From assembly GCF_018613535.1 (NCBI RefSeq), contig NZ_JAGGQB010000002.1, positions 186,001-250,000 on the forward strand: a stretch of DNA of 64,000 bases. Reading direction: 5' to 3'. A program made the translations under genes and the position numbers. The first letter of the stretch is position 1. Each line of letters opens with the position of its first letter. The notes under the pieces were generated by a model that made no database searches, was not told where the DNA came from, and worked only from the letters and a program-made list of their open reading frames with translations. This DNA is from Bacillus sp. ISL-51. GTDB taxonomy: Bacteria; Bacillota; Bacilli; Bacillales; Bacillaceae. Positions 56,486 to 64,000 of the stretch are shown piece after piece.

Positions 56486-57250
56486 TTACAAATATGCCTC
56501 ATTAAATTTGATGCTGCTCTTATGACTGAACTTGATTTTAACTGGCGTCCTGGGCGGCAGCAGAAACCAATCTGATTGAATTTGAAGTGCTGTCATGATT
56601 AAATTACCGCTGCAAGTGACCTTTCTTTTTGCTGAATCAATTACAAGTGTGTCACCTGCGATGAAATCGTACAGCAGCTTGATCGTTTTCGATACAGATC
56701 CATCAGCATTAAGAAGAGCCACCTCATATGAAGTGGCTTTCTCTTCAAAGATGCATACAATTGTCGGGTCTACAGCTGCATAACCCGGATTAGTGATAGT
56801 TTGAACACCTGAATTAAATTCAAAATCCTTCGCCGGGCCGTATTTTTTTGGATCAGGACAGATAAAAGTCAATGTTGCAGTCTGAAAGCCTCCCTGTTCT
56901 TCGCCTTCTGAAATGCTTTCAAAGACAGCATTATAGACTCTGTCAGGCTCATCGTGAAAAATTAACGGTTTAGGCTCTTCAGTATGCAGAATAAAAGTCA
57001 GTTCCTCCTGCTTTTTCTTCAGCTCTTCTTCACTACGGAAGGCAAAAAGAACCTCAACGGTTATGACTCTTACAGGAATTCTTGTGTCCCGCAGGAAACC
57101 TCCCGGACGATTCCCTATAGTGGCTGTATTCACTTCCCTCCCTGTCACGCCTCGGCCGCCCGTGGACTTTACATAAAAGAAGGGTGATATATCAATGCCG
57201 TCAAACGTGATTTTCCATTGGTTTGGCAGCAGCTCCTGATAATTAATCAT
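56486..57250 (-). CDS. Distal tail protein (Dit)
   Basis: A 254-residue protein of the siphovirus Dit family. The N-terminal half forms the ring-building domain (KITFDGIDISPFFYVKSTGG, RIPVRVITVEVLFAFRSEEE). The family segment TATLTFICPDPKKYG marks its end. The C-terminal galectin-like half is beta-rich. Dit joins the tail tube to the fibre hub. It overlaps the tape measure gene by eight bases and precedes the Tal-like gene by 12 bases, the usual order in such phages. Confidence 0.87.
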   Translation of the reverse strand: MINYQELLPNQWKITFDGIDISPFFYVKSTGGRGVTGREVNTATIGNRPGGFLRDTRIPVRVITVEVLFAFRSEEELKKKQEELTFILHTEEPKPLIFHDEPDRVYNAVFESISEGEEQGGFQTATLTFICPDPKKYGPAKDFEFNSGVQTITNPGYAAVDPTIVCIFEEKATSYEVALLNADGSVSKTIKLLYDFIAGDTLVIDSAKRKVTCSGNLIMTALQIQSDWFLLPPRTPVKIKFSHKSSIKFNEAYL

Positions 57251-60200
57251 TAAATCTCACCCTCCTTGCGTTTGACCTTTTTTGTGCGTTTGTGACAGGC
57301 TTTTCTACTCCTTGACCGACCTTCTTGCTGTCCATCTCAATAACAATCATTCTGTCAGGCAATTCAAGGTTCCGGATGTCCGCGCTCAATTCTTTTCTAA
57401 CCGTGCCGAGTTCGCTGCTAGAAATGGATGTGTCATATGCAAAATTCATATCCTCTTGCTGAATAGTCATGGCATCACTGACGGCTCCCATAGCTTTCTG
57501 AACAGTGCCGATACCATTCTGAATCCCCACAGCGATACCGGCAGGAACCATGATCCCCACCTGATCCCGCATCAATCTGGATGGGGAATGGATTTTCAAT
57601 TTTTTCTTAATGGTTTTCTCAATTGTCGATGCGATGGAGTTTGCTTCTTTCGCCAGCTCGCCCTTCATATTCTTCATTCCAGAAATAATGCCGGCCATTG
57701 TATTTGATCCGATGGCTTTGCCGCTTTTCTTGAGAGAACCAAGTTGTTTTACATCGACTGTAAGCTCCCCAATTTTGCGGAGATAGTCATTTTTCAGAAG
57801 TGCCAGTTCTTTATTTGCGGCCGAGCGTAATTCAACTATTTTCTTAGTTGTCTCGTTTTTCAGTCCGGTTAATTCTTGTTCCGCCTGAGTGCTCGCCAGC
57901 TTATGCTTTTCCTGCCACAGCTTGACATACTCATTTAACTCGGAATCTGTCATGCGTGAAATCGCATTAATTTGATCAGCTGACCCGACACCCATTTCTT
58001 TCAATTCGTCTGTGAACGCCTTCGGTGCCCGACCTGCTATTTTTGAAATGTCATTGTTGAACGTTTTGATCTTGTCCAGCTGCTTTTTAAGATTTGCAGT
58101 CAGCTTGGAGCCGTTCACTTTTTCACTTGAGACATCGTCAAATAGACCGATGGCGTTATAAATCGCGTCTGTTCGGTCTTGCAGTTCCTTTTTATAGGCA
58201 TCGTTGGCCGCCTTAATATCGGCAGTCAGTTTATCATTCACACTTTTGAATTTTGAGAGATAAGTATTGTTTGCAGAAAGAATGCCCTTGTTAAGTTTGT
58301 CAGCCGCTTTCTTTTCGGCTTCCTTCTGCTTTCTAGCCTTATCAGCCATCGTTTTTTGAGTCTGATAGATTTCCCGTTGAACCTTTATTTGCTGGTCAGA
58401 ATTCAGCTTGTTCTTCTTCTTGATTTTCTCAAGCATTTTGATATAGGTATTCCCGCTGATTTTTCCTGTATCGTATTTTGCCTCAGCTTTCTTAATCTGA
58501 TCTGATACTTTCTTGGTATAAGCCAGTTTCGCCTTCGCTTCCTTGCGCTGCTGCTCTTTCAGTAGCTTCTTCTGTTTATCAGAGGCGCTTTTGGATGCCT
58601 GATATATCTCGCGCTGGATTTTTCGATTTTGCTCGCTGGTAAGCTTGTTTTGCTTCTGAATCTTCTGCAATGTTTTGATATACGTATCGGCGCCCATTTT
58701 CTTGGTGTCATACTTCACTTCAGCGTTCTTAATTTTGTTGGATACCTTTACCTCAGCCGCCTTCTGAGCCGCTTTTGCTGCTTTTGCCGCGGCCGCTTTT
58801 ACTTTGGCCTGAGATTTATCAATACCTGCAGCCATACCGGTACCGACATGATAACCGACCTGGTCACGCATTACCCTTGACGGAGAATGAATCCCCAGAA
58901 GTTTTTTCATGCCGTTAGGTATAGCATTTGCCATTGATTTTACTTTGCTCGCTAATGCTCCCGCCATGCCTCCGATACCGTTTATTAAGCCTTGGATGAT
59001 GTTACGGCCAATGGACTTGAGATTGATGCCTTTAAAAAACTTCATGACACCATTCCAAATGCTGACGATACGTTCTTTTGTTGCTTGGATACGGTTTACG
59101 ATTTGTGCTTTCATGTAACTGAATGCTGTAGAAGCCGCACTTTTAATGCCGTTCCAAATGGACATCACTTTGCTTTTCACTGTATTCCAGAGGCTTATTA
59201 CGCTGTCTCTCGTCGCTACAATTCTATTGACGATTTGCGCCCGCATGTAGTTGAAGGCTGTTACAGCTGCACTTTTTAAAGCATTCCAGACAGATGTTAC
59301 TTTGCTTTTTATCGCGTTCCACAAACTGACCATTTTGTCTCTGGTTACAATAATCCGATTCACAATTTGTGCGCGCATATAGGTAAAAGCAGTCACCGCA
59401 GCACTTTTCAGGGCATTCCATATGGACGATACTTTACTCTTAATTGCATTCCATATGCTGATCATTTTGTCTCTTGTCGCGATGATCCTGTTAACGATCT
59501 GCGCCCGCATATAAGTAAAGGCTGTGACAGCAGCCGTTTTAAGACCTGACCAAATTGAGGTAACGGTGTTCTTTATACCGTTCCATATTGAGGTCGCAGT
59601 CTTCTTAATTCCATTCCAGACAGAAGAGGCGAATGATTTTATCGCATTCCAGACCGTAGTGAAAATGGTTTTGTAAAGATTGAATTCCCATTTGAAGAAA
59701 GCAGACAGGCCAGTCCAAATGGTTTTGGCTGCCGTTACAATTCCATTCCAAACAGTGGAGAAGAACGACGTTATTGCGTTCCATGTTGATGTTGCCGCTG
59801 TTTTAATGCCTTCCCATACAGATTGGAGCCACTGAGATATGACGCCCCAAACTTGAAGGGTGTACTGCTTGACCTTATCCCAATTGGCAATAATGAGAAC
59901 AACTAAGGCTATAACTGCCGCCGTAATCCACCCGATAGGCCCCATTGCGATGACCCATGATGCTGCCATGCGCGCCGCATTTGCCGCTGCTTGAGCCGCC
60001 AGAATGACCAAGCGTTTACCAAATAAGATCATTTGCTTAATTCCTGCCGCCAACATTGACACAAATGAACTGATTTTTGCCGCGGTCCACGCCGCTGCCA
60101 TACGTGTTGCTTGGGCTACTGATTTTGCTGCTAAAACAGTTATTCTGGCAATGAAAAGTCCCATCTGCTTAATGCCGTTTTTCAGCATTGTTATAAAAGA

Positions 60201-62321
60201 ACCGATTTTCATCGCAGTCCATGATGCTGCCATTTTCACAGCATTAGCTGTTGTCTTTGCTGCCATAACGGTATATCTCGCAATGAATTGCCCTATAGTA
60301 GCTATCGCTGATTTTAATTGGGTGATCAATCCGGCCATTCTAATTCCGGATGCGGCAGAACTGAAACTCCGAATATATCGAGCAGCAGTCATAAAATCTT
60401 TAAGTCCGTTCGTAACAGCGCTGACCGCTACTATCGCCGGAACAATGGCTCTTAAAGCACCGATTAATGAAATGCCTGCCGCAATGAACTTCCCGATTGC
60501 CGGGTTTGCTTCCATCGCTGCATTAGTAAATTTCAAAAACCCGTTTACATTCTCCAAAATCGTTTTACCGAGTGGAGCCATGCCAACAAGCAAGTTGATG
60601 ATAGTTTTCGCGATCTGCCCCAATGTGCTCCATACTGTAGGGCCGTTGGTCTTGATATAGTCAATGAACGATTGAAATTCTTTTGTTTTCGTAACGCTGC
60701 CAGCCCACTCATTGAACCGCTTGGTCAGGTCTACGAGAGATGTCATCATGTCTTGAGACATAGGAGCGAACCCGGTAAACAGCTTTGTCAGACCGCCCGA
60801 AAAGTTTCTGATGATCTGTAGCAGTTTTGGGCCGTTTGTTTTTGTATACTCCACGAAAGCCTGAAATTTCTTTGAAGAACCCAAGTTCGCTGACCATTTC
60901 ACCCATGATTGGGTTATTCCTTCGATGGATTTCGTCATGCTCTTTCCGGCCGGCCCGAATGCTACGATCAAATTGAAAACTGTCCGTAAGACGTTCCCGG
61001 CAGATCGGCCGAATGAAGCAAATGCCCCCGGAGCTTCTTTGTTCAGATAAGAAATGAATCTCTGCATGTCCGGAGCTTTAAAAGCTTTGTCCATGCTTTT
61101 CGCCAGTCCCACGCCCTCTTTCGCCAGTCCGTCAAACATTGGAATGAGTGAGTTGAGAGCGAGTTTAAACGTATTTAGAGACATACCGAATGTTTTCAAG
61201 ATCGGCTTTTGAACCATCGTACCGATGTCCCGCCAATTGTCTTTGAAGTCTTCGAGGTTCTTTAATGCCTCTCTCTCTTCTTTTCCAAGAGATTTTTGCA
61301 GATTATTGATCTGTTTCATGATTTTAGCGCGCTCTTTTGCGCTTGTTGCATTGTCCAGCTTCTCCTGCAGCTTTGCAAGGTCTTCAGATGCTTTGAATAC
61401 ACCGCTTATTGAAGTAATAGCCAGGGCACCGAATGCCGCCGCGCCTGTTCCCGCTGTTGCAAAAGCACTGGTTAACCCCATAACCCCGCCAGCTGCCACC
61501 CCGAGCATAGGACCCAATGAGCCGATTACCCCGACAATACTTGCAAGGGCTGGCGAGATTGCAGGAAGTAGGGACGTTAATGCCCCGGCAATTGAATGAC
61601 CGATGACTGTTGAAACTGAGTTTGTGATCTTGGCAAGCCTGTTCATTGACGTTTCAAACCGATCAATTCGAGCTTCTATACTAATCCATACTCTTCTCGG
61701 CAAGGAGGCCAGAGCAGCGCGTGCGGTTGCCACAGAGCGCATAAGCGCAGCCGTGTTTCCGTTTATGACCGTGGTAATTCTGTTTGGCAGTGAAGCCAAA
61801 GCAGAACGGACAGCCGAAACCCCGCGCATGATAGGCGACGTGGCCGCATTAAAAGTGGTAGTTACGTTATGAGATACTGATGCTATTGCTGACCGCGCAA
61901 CAGCGACAGCACGCCCTAAAGGAGTGGGATTTCCGTCTATCGTCGTTGTGATTCTGTTCGCCACCGCCGATAGCCCTGCTTTAGCGCGTGCCAATGCGGA
62001 AGATAACGGTCGCACATTCCCCATTAATTGCGTGGTGACAGTTTGGGGAATCTGTCTTAATCTTTGCTTCGCCCAATTGATGGCCCGAGTTAAAGGGTCT
62101 GAATCCGCATCTAAATCAACTCGCGTGCGTTCATGTCGATGAACAAAATTATCTATTTGTTGCGATGCCTGCCGTACTCTTGCCTGAAAGCTGGCAATCT
62201 CGGCATCAATCTCGACTGTATGATGATCAGCCATCCGGCGCATTATATCATTGACACGATCCATACTACGATTAAATTTTCGTGTCTGTGCTTCAACTAT
62301 TGCTGTCAGTCTTTCGATCAT
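57243..62321 (-). CDS. Tape measure protein
   Basis: A 1692-residue tail length protein, mostly helical. Early residues include four repeats of about 33 residues (ALASLPNRITTVINGN type). The middle has three hydrophobic repeats of about 46 residues (about 60000-60330), then a long Trp/Ile-rich stretch. Four near-identical 44-residue repeats (AQIVNRIIATRDKMISIWNA type) follow at about 59075-59550. The C-terminus has coiled coils with Lys/Ala repeats and two copies of an LxIHSPSR(V/L)MRDQVG segment. The usual rule of about 0.15 nm per residue suggests a tail near 250 nm. The ATG at 62321 is preceded by GGGGTG; the frame extends to 62375 without a site. Confidence 0.9.
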   Translation of the reverse strand: MIERLTAIVEAQTRKFNRSMDRVNDIMRRMADHHTVEIDAEIASFQARVRQASQQIDNFVHRHERTRVDLDADSDPLTRAINWAKQRLRQIPQTVTTQLMGNVRPLSSALARAKAGLSAVANRITTTIDGNPTPLGRAVAVARSAIASVSHNVTTTFNAATSPIMRGVSAVRSALASLPNRITTVINGNTAALMRSVATARAALASLPRRVWISIEARIDRFETSMNRLAKITNSVSTVIGHSIAGALTSLLPAISPALASIVGVIGSLGPMLGVAAGGVMGLTSAFATAGTGAAAFGALAITSISGVFKASEDLAKLQEKLDNATSAKERAKIMKQINNLQKSLGKEEREALKNLEDFKDNWRDIGTMVQKPILKTFGMSLNTFKLALNSLIPMFDGLAKEGVGLAKSMDKAFKAPDMQRFISYLNKEAPGAFASFGRSAGNVLRTVFNLIVAFGPAGKSMTKSIEGITQSWVKWSANLGSSKKFQAFVEYTKTNGPKLLQIIRNFSGGLTKLFTGFAPMSQDMMTSLVDLTKRFNEWAGSVTKTKEFQSFIDYIKTNGPTVWSTLGQIAKTIINLLVGMAPLGKTILENVNGFLKFTNAAMEANPAIGKFIAAGISLIGALRAIVPAIVAVSAVTNGLKDFMTAARYIRSFSSAASGIRMAGLITQLKSAIATIGQFIARYTVMAAKTTANAVKMAASWTAMKIGSFITMLKNGIKQMGLFIARITVLAAKSVAQATRMAAAWTAAKISSFVSMLAAGIKQMILFGKRLVILAAQAAANAARMAASWVIAMGPIGWITAAVIALVVLIIANWDKVKQYTLQVWGVISQWLQSVWEGIKTAATSTWNAITSFFSTVWNGIVTAAKTIWTGLSAFFKWEFNLYKTIFTTVWNAIKSFASSVWNGIKKTATSIWNGIKNTVTSIWSGLKTAAVTAFTYMRAQIVNRIIATRDKMISIWNAIKSKVSSIWNALKSAAVTAFTYMRAQIVNRIIVTRDKMVSLWNAIKSKVTSVWNALKSAAVTAFNYMRAQIVNRIVATRDSVISLWNTVKSKVMSIWNGIKSAASTAFSYMKAQIVNRIQATKERIVSIWNGVMKFFKGINLKSIGRNIIQGLINGIGGMAGALASKVKSMANAIPNGMKKLLGIHSPSRVMRDQVGYHVGTGMAAGIDKSQAKVKAAAAKAAKAAQKAAEVKVSNKIKNAEVKYDTKKMGADTYIKTLQKIQKQNKLTSEQNRKIQREIYQASKSASDKQKKLLKEQQRKEAKAKLAYTKKVSDQIKKAEAKYDTGKISGNTYIKMLEKIKKKNKLNSDQQIKVQREIYQTQKTMADKARKQKEAEKKAADKLNKGILSANNTYLSKFKSVNDKLTADIKAANDAYKKELQDRTDAIYNAIGLFDDVSSEKVNGSKLTANLKKQLDKIKTFNNDISKIAGRAPKAFTDELKEMGVGSADQINAISRMTDSELNEYVKLWQEKHKLASTQAEQELTGLKNETTKKIVELRSAANKELALLKNDYLRKIGELTVDVKQLGSLKKSGKAIGSNTMAGIISGMKNMKGELAKEANSIASTIEKTIKKKLKIHSPSRLMRDQVGIMVPAGIAVGIQNGIGTVQKAMGAVSDAMTIQQEDMNFAYDTSISSSELGTVRKELSADIRNLELPDRMIVIEMDSKKVGQGVEKPVTNAQKRSNARRVRFND
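59075..59550 (-). repeat. Tandem 132-base repeats in the tape measure gene
   Basis: Four copies encoding (AQIVNRI)(I/V)(A/V)TRDxxxS(I/L)WNxxKSKVxS(I/V)WNxxKSAA(V/S)TAFxYM(R/K), 44 residues each. The copies differ mainly at synonymous or conservative positions. Confidence 0.8.
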
Positions 62322-62325
62322 TCCC

Positions 62326-63188
62326 TCACCCCATTCCTTGTCCGGATTTTGCAAAGTGGTTGCGGATTGCATCATTAAACCGCTGAACCCCTTTGGCTCG
62401 TTTGCCGAGCTCGTTTACATCTGACTTGCGCCATTTGTCGTTATCGCCAGTGATATTGCGCTCCAATTGGCGTCTGGCCTTCTTTGCATCAAACATTTTC
62501 GTTTCTTTGGGGCGCTTCTCATTCATGGCGTAACGGTGAAACATGGCGTTTCTTGCCATAAGCTCCAATTCATCTATTTCTCGCAACTTGGCCCCTTTGA
62601 GCAGAAGTTTGTACTCGTTAGGAGTCCATGACATGATTAAATCCACATCATAAACCCCAAGCCAATGTGCGGAATTCGTAATTATTTGGTCGTAGTCGAT
62701 CCCGTTCTCTCTTTGTATGCCTCTTTCATCATCTTCAAGACTTCCTTGCCGTTCTCTTCGTCCTCCAGCCGCTTCGCTTCCATTTCCGGCGTTTCGTTCG
62801 GAGCCGGTTTCTTCCCTTTGTTCATCTTCTCCATCATCTTCCAGCGCTGACGGATCACGCCTTTGAAAAAACCCGCTGAGTCCAGTGTTGTGAATGCTTC
62901 ATTGATCATCTTGTCAATTGCCTCGCCTGTCTCGTCTTCATCAATGATTTTCATGATTGCTTCTTCAATAGCCTCAGTTGAAGGCTTTTCTTTCTTCAAG
63001 TAAGCCAGAGCGCAATCCCAAAAAGCAGAAAGATACGAAGCCTCTTCGTTGAGCAAGCTCATGTAAATATTCATTGTGCCGCCTTTGCCCTTTTCGTCCT
63101 CAGTGGAGTATTTTTCGTTTGCTAACCTGTCAAAAGCAAAGTCGCAACGTGATTTGTATTCTTTATCTCCGATAGTTAAGTAAGCCAT
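62326..63188 (-). CDS. Tail assembly chaperone gpGT fusion (-1 frameshift product)
   Basis: Ribosomes that slip -1 at T TTT TTC (62865-62871) leave the gpG frame after about codon 107 and read on to 62326, giving a predicted 287-residue fusion. The -1 frame is open through the whole shared region. It encodes an acidic linker (EDDGEDEQREETGSERNAG) and then the T domain: GIDYDQIITNSAHWLGVYDV, followed by IMSWTPNEYKLLLKG and ELELMARNAM. In lambda and relatives gpG and gpGT chaperone the tape measure and recruit the tube protein. The stop lies four bases before the tape measure start. Confidence 0.82.
62682..63188 (-). CDS. Tail assembly chaperone gpG
   Basis: A 168-residue protein, the unshifted product of the chaperone gene. 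The N-terminal half (AYLTIGDKEYKSRCDFAFDR, SLLNEEASYLSAFWDCALAY) matches phage tail assembly chaperones (TAC_12-type). The ATG has CGGAGG eight bases upstream. The C-terminal stretch after residue 107 is a charged Lys/Glu sequence (EKMNKGKKPAPNETPEMEAK) that overlaps the T reading frame. It lies between the tail protein terminator and the tape measure gene. Confidence 0.85.
   Translation of the reverse strand: MAYLTIGDKEYKSRCDFAFDRLANEKYSTEDEKGKGGTMNIYMSLLNEEASYLSAFWDCALAYLKKEKPSTEAIEEAIMKIIDEDETGEAIDKMINEAFTTLDSAGFFKGVIRQRWKMMEKMNKGKKPAPNETPEMEAKRLEDEENGKEVLKMMKEAYKERTGSTTTK
62865..62871 (-). other. -1 programmed frameshift heptamer T TTT TTC
   Basis: The heptamer fits X XXY YYZ in the gpG frame: the first T is the third base of codon 106 (GGT), and TTT and TTC are codons 107 and 108. 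The phase was checked by counting from 63188. Confidence 0.85.
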
Positions 63189-63218
63189 TTATAAAACCTC
63201 CGATTATTTTTGTATGTT

Positions 63219-63245
63219 AAAAAAGAGCCCGGGAAACCCGGACCC
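63219..63245 (-). terminator. Terminator after the major tail protein
   Basis: On the minus strand GGGTCCGGG TTT CCCGGGCTC (two wobble pairs) followed by TTTTTTAAC. It probably gives excess tail tube protein over downstream late genes by partial termination. Confidence 0.8.
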
Positions 63246-63503
63246 TATGATTCCTTTTCTGTTCGTATCGTAAAATTGGCCGATCGTTCCGATTCCCCGG
63301 CCGAGTTCACTGCCGACACGTTAAAAATGTAGGCGGTGTCCGGTTTCAGGTTAGGATTCGACGTGTACGAATTCTTTGAGACAGTCGCTATTTTTGCATA
63401 AAATCTGTAAATGTTGTAAGATGTCGCCCCTTTCACCGCATCCCATGAAAAACTCACCTGATTTGAAGTGACGCTTTTCGCAGTTATATTGCGGGGTACG
63501 TTA
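63245..63503 (-). CDS. Second Fn3 extension of the major tail protein (after a second +1 shift)
   Basis: About 85 codons in the third frame, from site 2 (63501-63509) to a TAG at 63245. It encodes a complete Fn3-type domain (RPNVPRNITAKSVTSNQVSF, then SWDAVKGATSYNIYRF and NVSAVNSAGESE). There is no ribosome site or credible start of its own at the domain border, so it should be made only as a C-terminal extension. It resembles the first Fn3 extension domain by domain. Expression is predicted, not shown. Confidence 0.72.
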
Positions 63504-63509
63504 GGGCGT
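63501..63509 (-). other. +1 frameshift site 2, ACG CCC TAA
   Basis: In the frame of the first Fn3 extension the last sense codons are ACG CCC, followed by TAA. Slipping +1 from CCC to CCT lets reading continue as CGC CCT AAC GTA into the second Fn3 domain. Confidence 0.72.
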
Positions 63510-63759
63510 AACCGCTTGTGTTTGCGTAACAATCTCAGCCATTGAGGACTCGCCCGCATCGTTCACAGCAGAGACGTTGACCGTTAATTTCGTGTCGGCC
63601 GCAATTCCTGTCAAGGTGTGGGATGTGCCTGTGACAGTTGCGTCCAGCTGCTTGCTTGCTCCCCTATAGACCTTATAAGAAGTTGCCCCATCTACCGCAT
63701 CCCATTTCACGGTCACGCTGTCAGCCGTAGCCGTGAACGATAGATTTTGGGGCGCCTTA
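63501..63759 (-). CDS. First Fn3 extension of the major tail protein (after a +1 shift)
   Basis: About 85 codons in the +1 frame from site 1 to the TAA at 63501. It forms a complete Fn3-type domain: RPKAPQNLSFTATADSVTVK, then WDAVDGATSYKVYR and NVSAVNDAGESS. In phage SPP1 a +1 shift at CCC UAA makes gp17.1*, the tail tube protein with a C-terminal Fn3 domain; the arrangement here is the same. The domain ends in a second copy of the shift sequence rather than a normal terminator. Confidence 0.8.
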
Positions 63760-63765
63760 GGGCGT
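63757..63765 (-). other. +1 frameshift site 1, ACG CCC TAA
   Basis: The main tail protein frame ends S-T-T-P-stop as ACG CCC TAA. A +1 slip on CCC-T gives CGC CCT AAG, entering the first Fn3 frame. The site matches the CCC UAA shift site known from SPP1. Confidence 0.8.
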
Positions 63766-64000
63766 AGTGCTTTTAGTACCGAAATCTTCAAAGCCTTTAG
63801 CGCCGGCCGATGATTTAATTGTTTCCAGCACATCATCAGGGATCGCGGGCAATTCTCCCTTAAAGGTTTTTCCTAATACCGGTAGGGTGACTGAGACTTC
63901 GACAAAGCCATCCTGTGGAGAGCCTGATTCTAAACTTTCGATGATCGCATGCCCATAAACGGCAGGGTGTTTGCCCTCAGCATTTTTGTTGATATTCGCC
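63757..64000 (-). CDS. Major tail protein, C-terminal part (basal form)
   Basis: The gene enters from beyond the right edge; 80 residues are visible, including AIIESLESGSPQDGFVEVSV, then TLPVLGKTFKGELPAIPDDV and the end DFGTKSTTP. It should be the tail tube protein of a siphovirus, judged by its place before gpG/gpGT and the tape measure and by the SPP1-like recoding at its end. The basal form stops at TAA 63757. Identification of the tube domain itself needs the missing upstream part. Confidence 0.75.
   Translation of the reverse strand, partial: ANINKNAEGKHPAVYGHAIIESLESGSPQDGFVEVSVTLPVLGKTFKGELPAIPDDVLETIKSSAGAKGFEDFGTKSTTP

Noticed and set aside
60004..60660. 218-residue antisense frame in the tape measure gene
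   Set aside because: It is a mirror of the repeated Ala/Ile-rich coding sequence, with no start signals or family resemblance.
62326..62646. Independent 106-residue gene with a GTG start
   Set aside because: The same frame is open upstream to the T TTT TTC heptamer, encodes protein-like sequence there, and has no good ribosome site; it is the T part of gpGT.
63501..63836. Separate 111-residue Fn3 protein starting at 63836
   Set aside because: The start lies within the tail protein coding region without a ribosome site, and the domain begins exactly at the +1 site; it is treated as an extension.

Overview
The window is a chromosomal segment of a Bacillus of the B. subtilis species complex, followed by one arm of a resident siphovirus prophage. 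Gene content and order (yerD-yerC-yerB-yerA, yecA/yezC, the purEKBCSQLFMNHD operon, yebG-yebE-yebC-pbuG, guaA, yebA-yeaD-yeaC-yeaB, gabP, cotA, ydjO-ydjN-ydjM, bdhA, ydjI-ydjH-ydjG-pspA) follow B. subtilis 168 in inverted orientation. The sigV-rsiV-oatA lysozyme-response genes sit between bdhA and ydjI, and ydjP/yeaA are absent. The proteins resemble but do not equal the 168 versions. This points to the B. amyloliquefaciens/velezensis group, an inference that needs a genome comparison.

Host part, 1-48850. At 1-6600 are the yer genes and the divergent pair yecA/yezC. At 6617-19411 is the complete twelve-gene IMP pathway on the minus strand, controlled by paired PurBoxes, a sigma-A promoter and a guanine riboswitch. 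pbuG (21935-23257) carries the same PurBox geometry and a second guanine riboswitch. An ECF sigma gene at 25051-25584 is followed by an anti-sigma gene broken by a frameshift. guaA has a structured leader. yebA-yeaD-yeaC form a MoxR-DUF58-transglutaminase set. gabP, cotA, ydjO, an unlisted 52-residue TTG-start gene, ydjN, ydjM (with a WalR box) and bdhA follow. sigV-rsiV and oatA each have an ECF-type promoter. The PspA envelope-stress operon ydjF-ydjI has a SigW-like promoter. At 48089-48667 a small membrane-protein gene is interrupted by a nonsense codon.

Junction, about 48735-49050. An 18-base segment reads as the end of groEL (M-G-G-M-M-stop) on the minus strand, followed by groEL-type terminator hairpins. 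The upstream side no longer encodes GroEL. I infer that the phage integrated at the 3' end of groEL. Just inside is a LexA-boxed promoter for a 62-residue DNA-binding-like protein.

Prophage, about 49-64 kb, minus strand. Read 5' to 3' (from 64000 downwards): major tail protein, tail assembly chaperones gpG/gpGT, tape measure, distal tail protein, a tail endopeptidase/fibre protein, small tail-linked proteins, an XkdX-like protein, holin and amidase endolysin. Beyond the lysis genes lies an accessory pair: a RelA/SpoT-type small alarmone synthetase homologue (toxSAS-like toxin) and a Panacea-domain (DUF4065) antitoxin candidate.

The most interesting observations are these. (1) The major tail protein ends at ACG CCC TAA. 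A +1 slip there adds an Fn3 domain that ends at a second identical ACG CCC TAA, and another +1 slip adds a second Fn3 domain. Stops are exactly 256 bases (3n+1) apart, so a duplicated domain module appears to carry its own frameshift signal. (2) A T TTT TTC heptamer in the correct phase is set to produce the gpGT fusion by -1 frameshifting. (3) The toxSAS/Panacea pair is arranged toxin first. Three predicted recoding sites lie within about 0.9 kb.
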